A stretch of DNA of 5,659 nucleotides from UBA877 sp034436335. GTDB lineage: Bacteria > Chloroflexota > Anaerolineae > Anaerolineales > Villigracilaceae. Below the pieces are notes generated by a model. The model saw only the letters and a program-made list of their open reading frames with translations. It ran no database searches and was not told the origin of the DNA. Position 1 is the first letter of the stretch. Each line of letters opens with the position of its first letter. Of the stretch, positions 5,535 through 5,659 are shown piece after piece. The stretch is from contig DAOTVO010000036.1 in assembly GCA_034436335.1 (NCBI GenBank), positions 1 through 5,659 of the forward strand, written 5' to 3'. Both the position numbers and the translations under genes were made by a program.

Positions 5535-5659
5535 ATGAAAAACGGTAAACTCCTCGATCTATACAGCGATTATTTGATATGTGCCTTCGGGCAAACTACC
5601 GCGACTGGCATGTCTGCTCTCTTGAATGGAGAAGTCAGTCACGACCAAGTACAACGCTT
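5535..5659 (+). CDS. IS4/IS701-like DDE transposase, N-terminal fragment (cut by window edge)
   Basis: An open frame from ATG 5535 runs off the window end, giving 41 residues plus two bases. It begins MKNGKLLDLYSDYLICAFGQ and continues TTATGMSALLNGEVSHDQVQ. The string Asp-Tyr-Leu-x-x-x-Phe-Gly-Gln-Thr-Thr-Ala-Thr-Gly, a Leu-Leu-Asn-Gly segment and Ser-His-Asp-Gln is a familiar start of IS4-superfamily (IS701-like) transposases; this N-terminal segment is thought to bind the element's ends. The in-frame TGA at 5529-5531 excludes a longer start. GAGG at 5530-5533 is only one base from the ATG, a poor ribosome binding site, as is common in insertion sequences. The catalytic DDE region lies beyond the window, so intactness is unknown. 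The protein is unrelated to the ISAs1 transposase at the other edge. Confidence 0.8.
   Translation, partial: MKNGKLLDLYSDYLICAFGQTTATGMSALLNGEVSHDQVQR

Noticed and set aside
1..5659. tRNA or rRNA genes
   Set aside because: No cloverleaf with GGTTCGAATCC-like T-arm or rRNA core sequence was seen by eye on either strand; a covariance-model scan would be decisive.

Overview
The window looks like a piece of chromosome from a GC-rich environmental bacterium, most plausibly Chloroflexota (Anaerolineae-like). This rests on three things: the combination of a TIGR03663/Agl23-type GT-C membrane protein with a C-terminal NHL propeller, an RlmI-like SAM methyltransferase of a type I recall from that phylum, and a secreted protein with a Pro/Thr-rich linker. 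The assignment is inferred from protein style; there is no rRNA or other marker gene to settle it.

Layout. Bases 1-147 are the last 48 codons of an ISAs1-family transposase, so an insertion sequence enters from the left. Bases about 148-443 hold no convincing gene. They contain an array of 9-bp units (consensus about CNCAGATTN) in both orientations, organised as a nested inverted repeat (222-385) able to form a long imperfect hairpin. Next come two genes on the + strand: a COG1092/RlmI-like methyltransferase (453-1394), then, after a 43-bp gap with an extended -10 box almost touching the start codon, a 1076-aa membrane glycosyltransferase-like protein (1438-4668). The latter has about 15 membrane segments, an extracytoplasmic domain and six NHL blades. 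Convergent to it, on the - strand, lies a more AT-rich gene (5453-4734) for a secreted, 24-cysteine protein whose N-terminal cysteine spacing matches the beta-defensin consensus. The window closes with the start of a second, unrelated transposase (5535 onward, IS4/IS701-like).

How the parts relate. The methyltransferase and the glycosyltransferase are co-directional, but no shared pathway can be shown, and the promoter-like box suggests the second can be transcribed alone. The glycosyltransferase and the Cys-rich protein both belong to the cell envelope or exterior, but they are convergent and differ in composition, so co-regulation is not implied. Two IS elements of different families, the repeat array and the AT-rich gene mark the flanks as accessory DNA around a more ordinary two-gene core. 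The points most worth a second look are the beta-defensin-like cysteine pattern, the twin in-frame purine-rich insertions in the methyltransferase, the nested 9-bp repeat structure and the probable leaderless start of the large gene.
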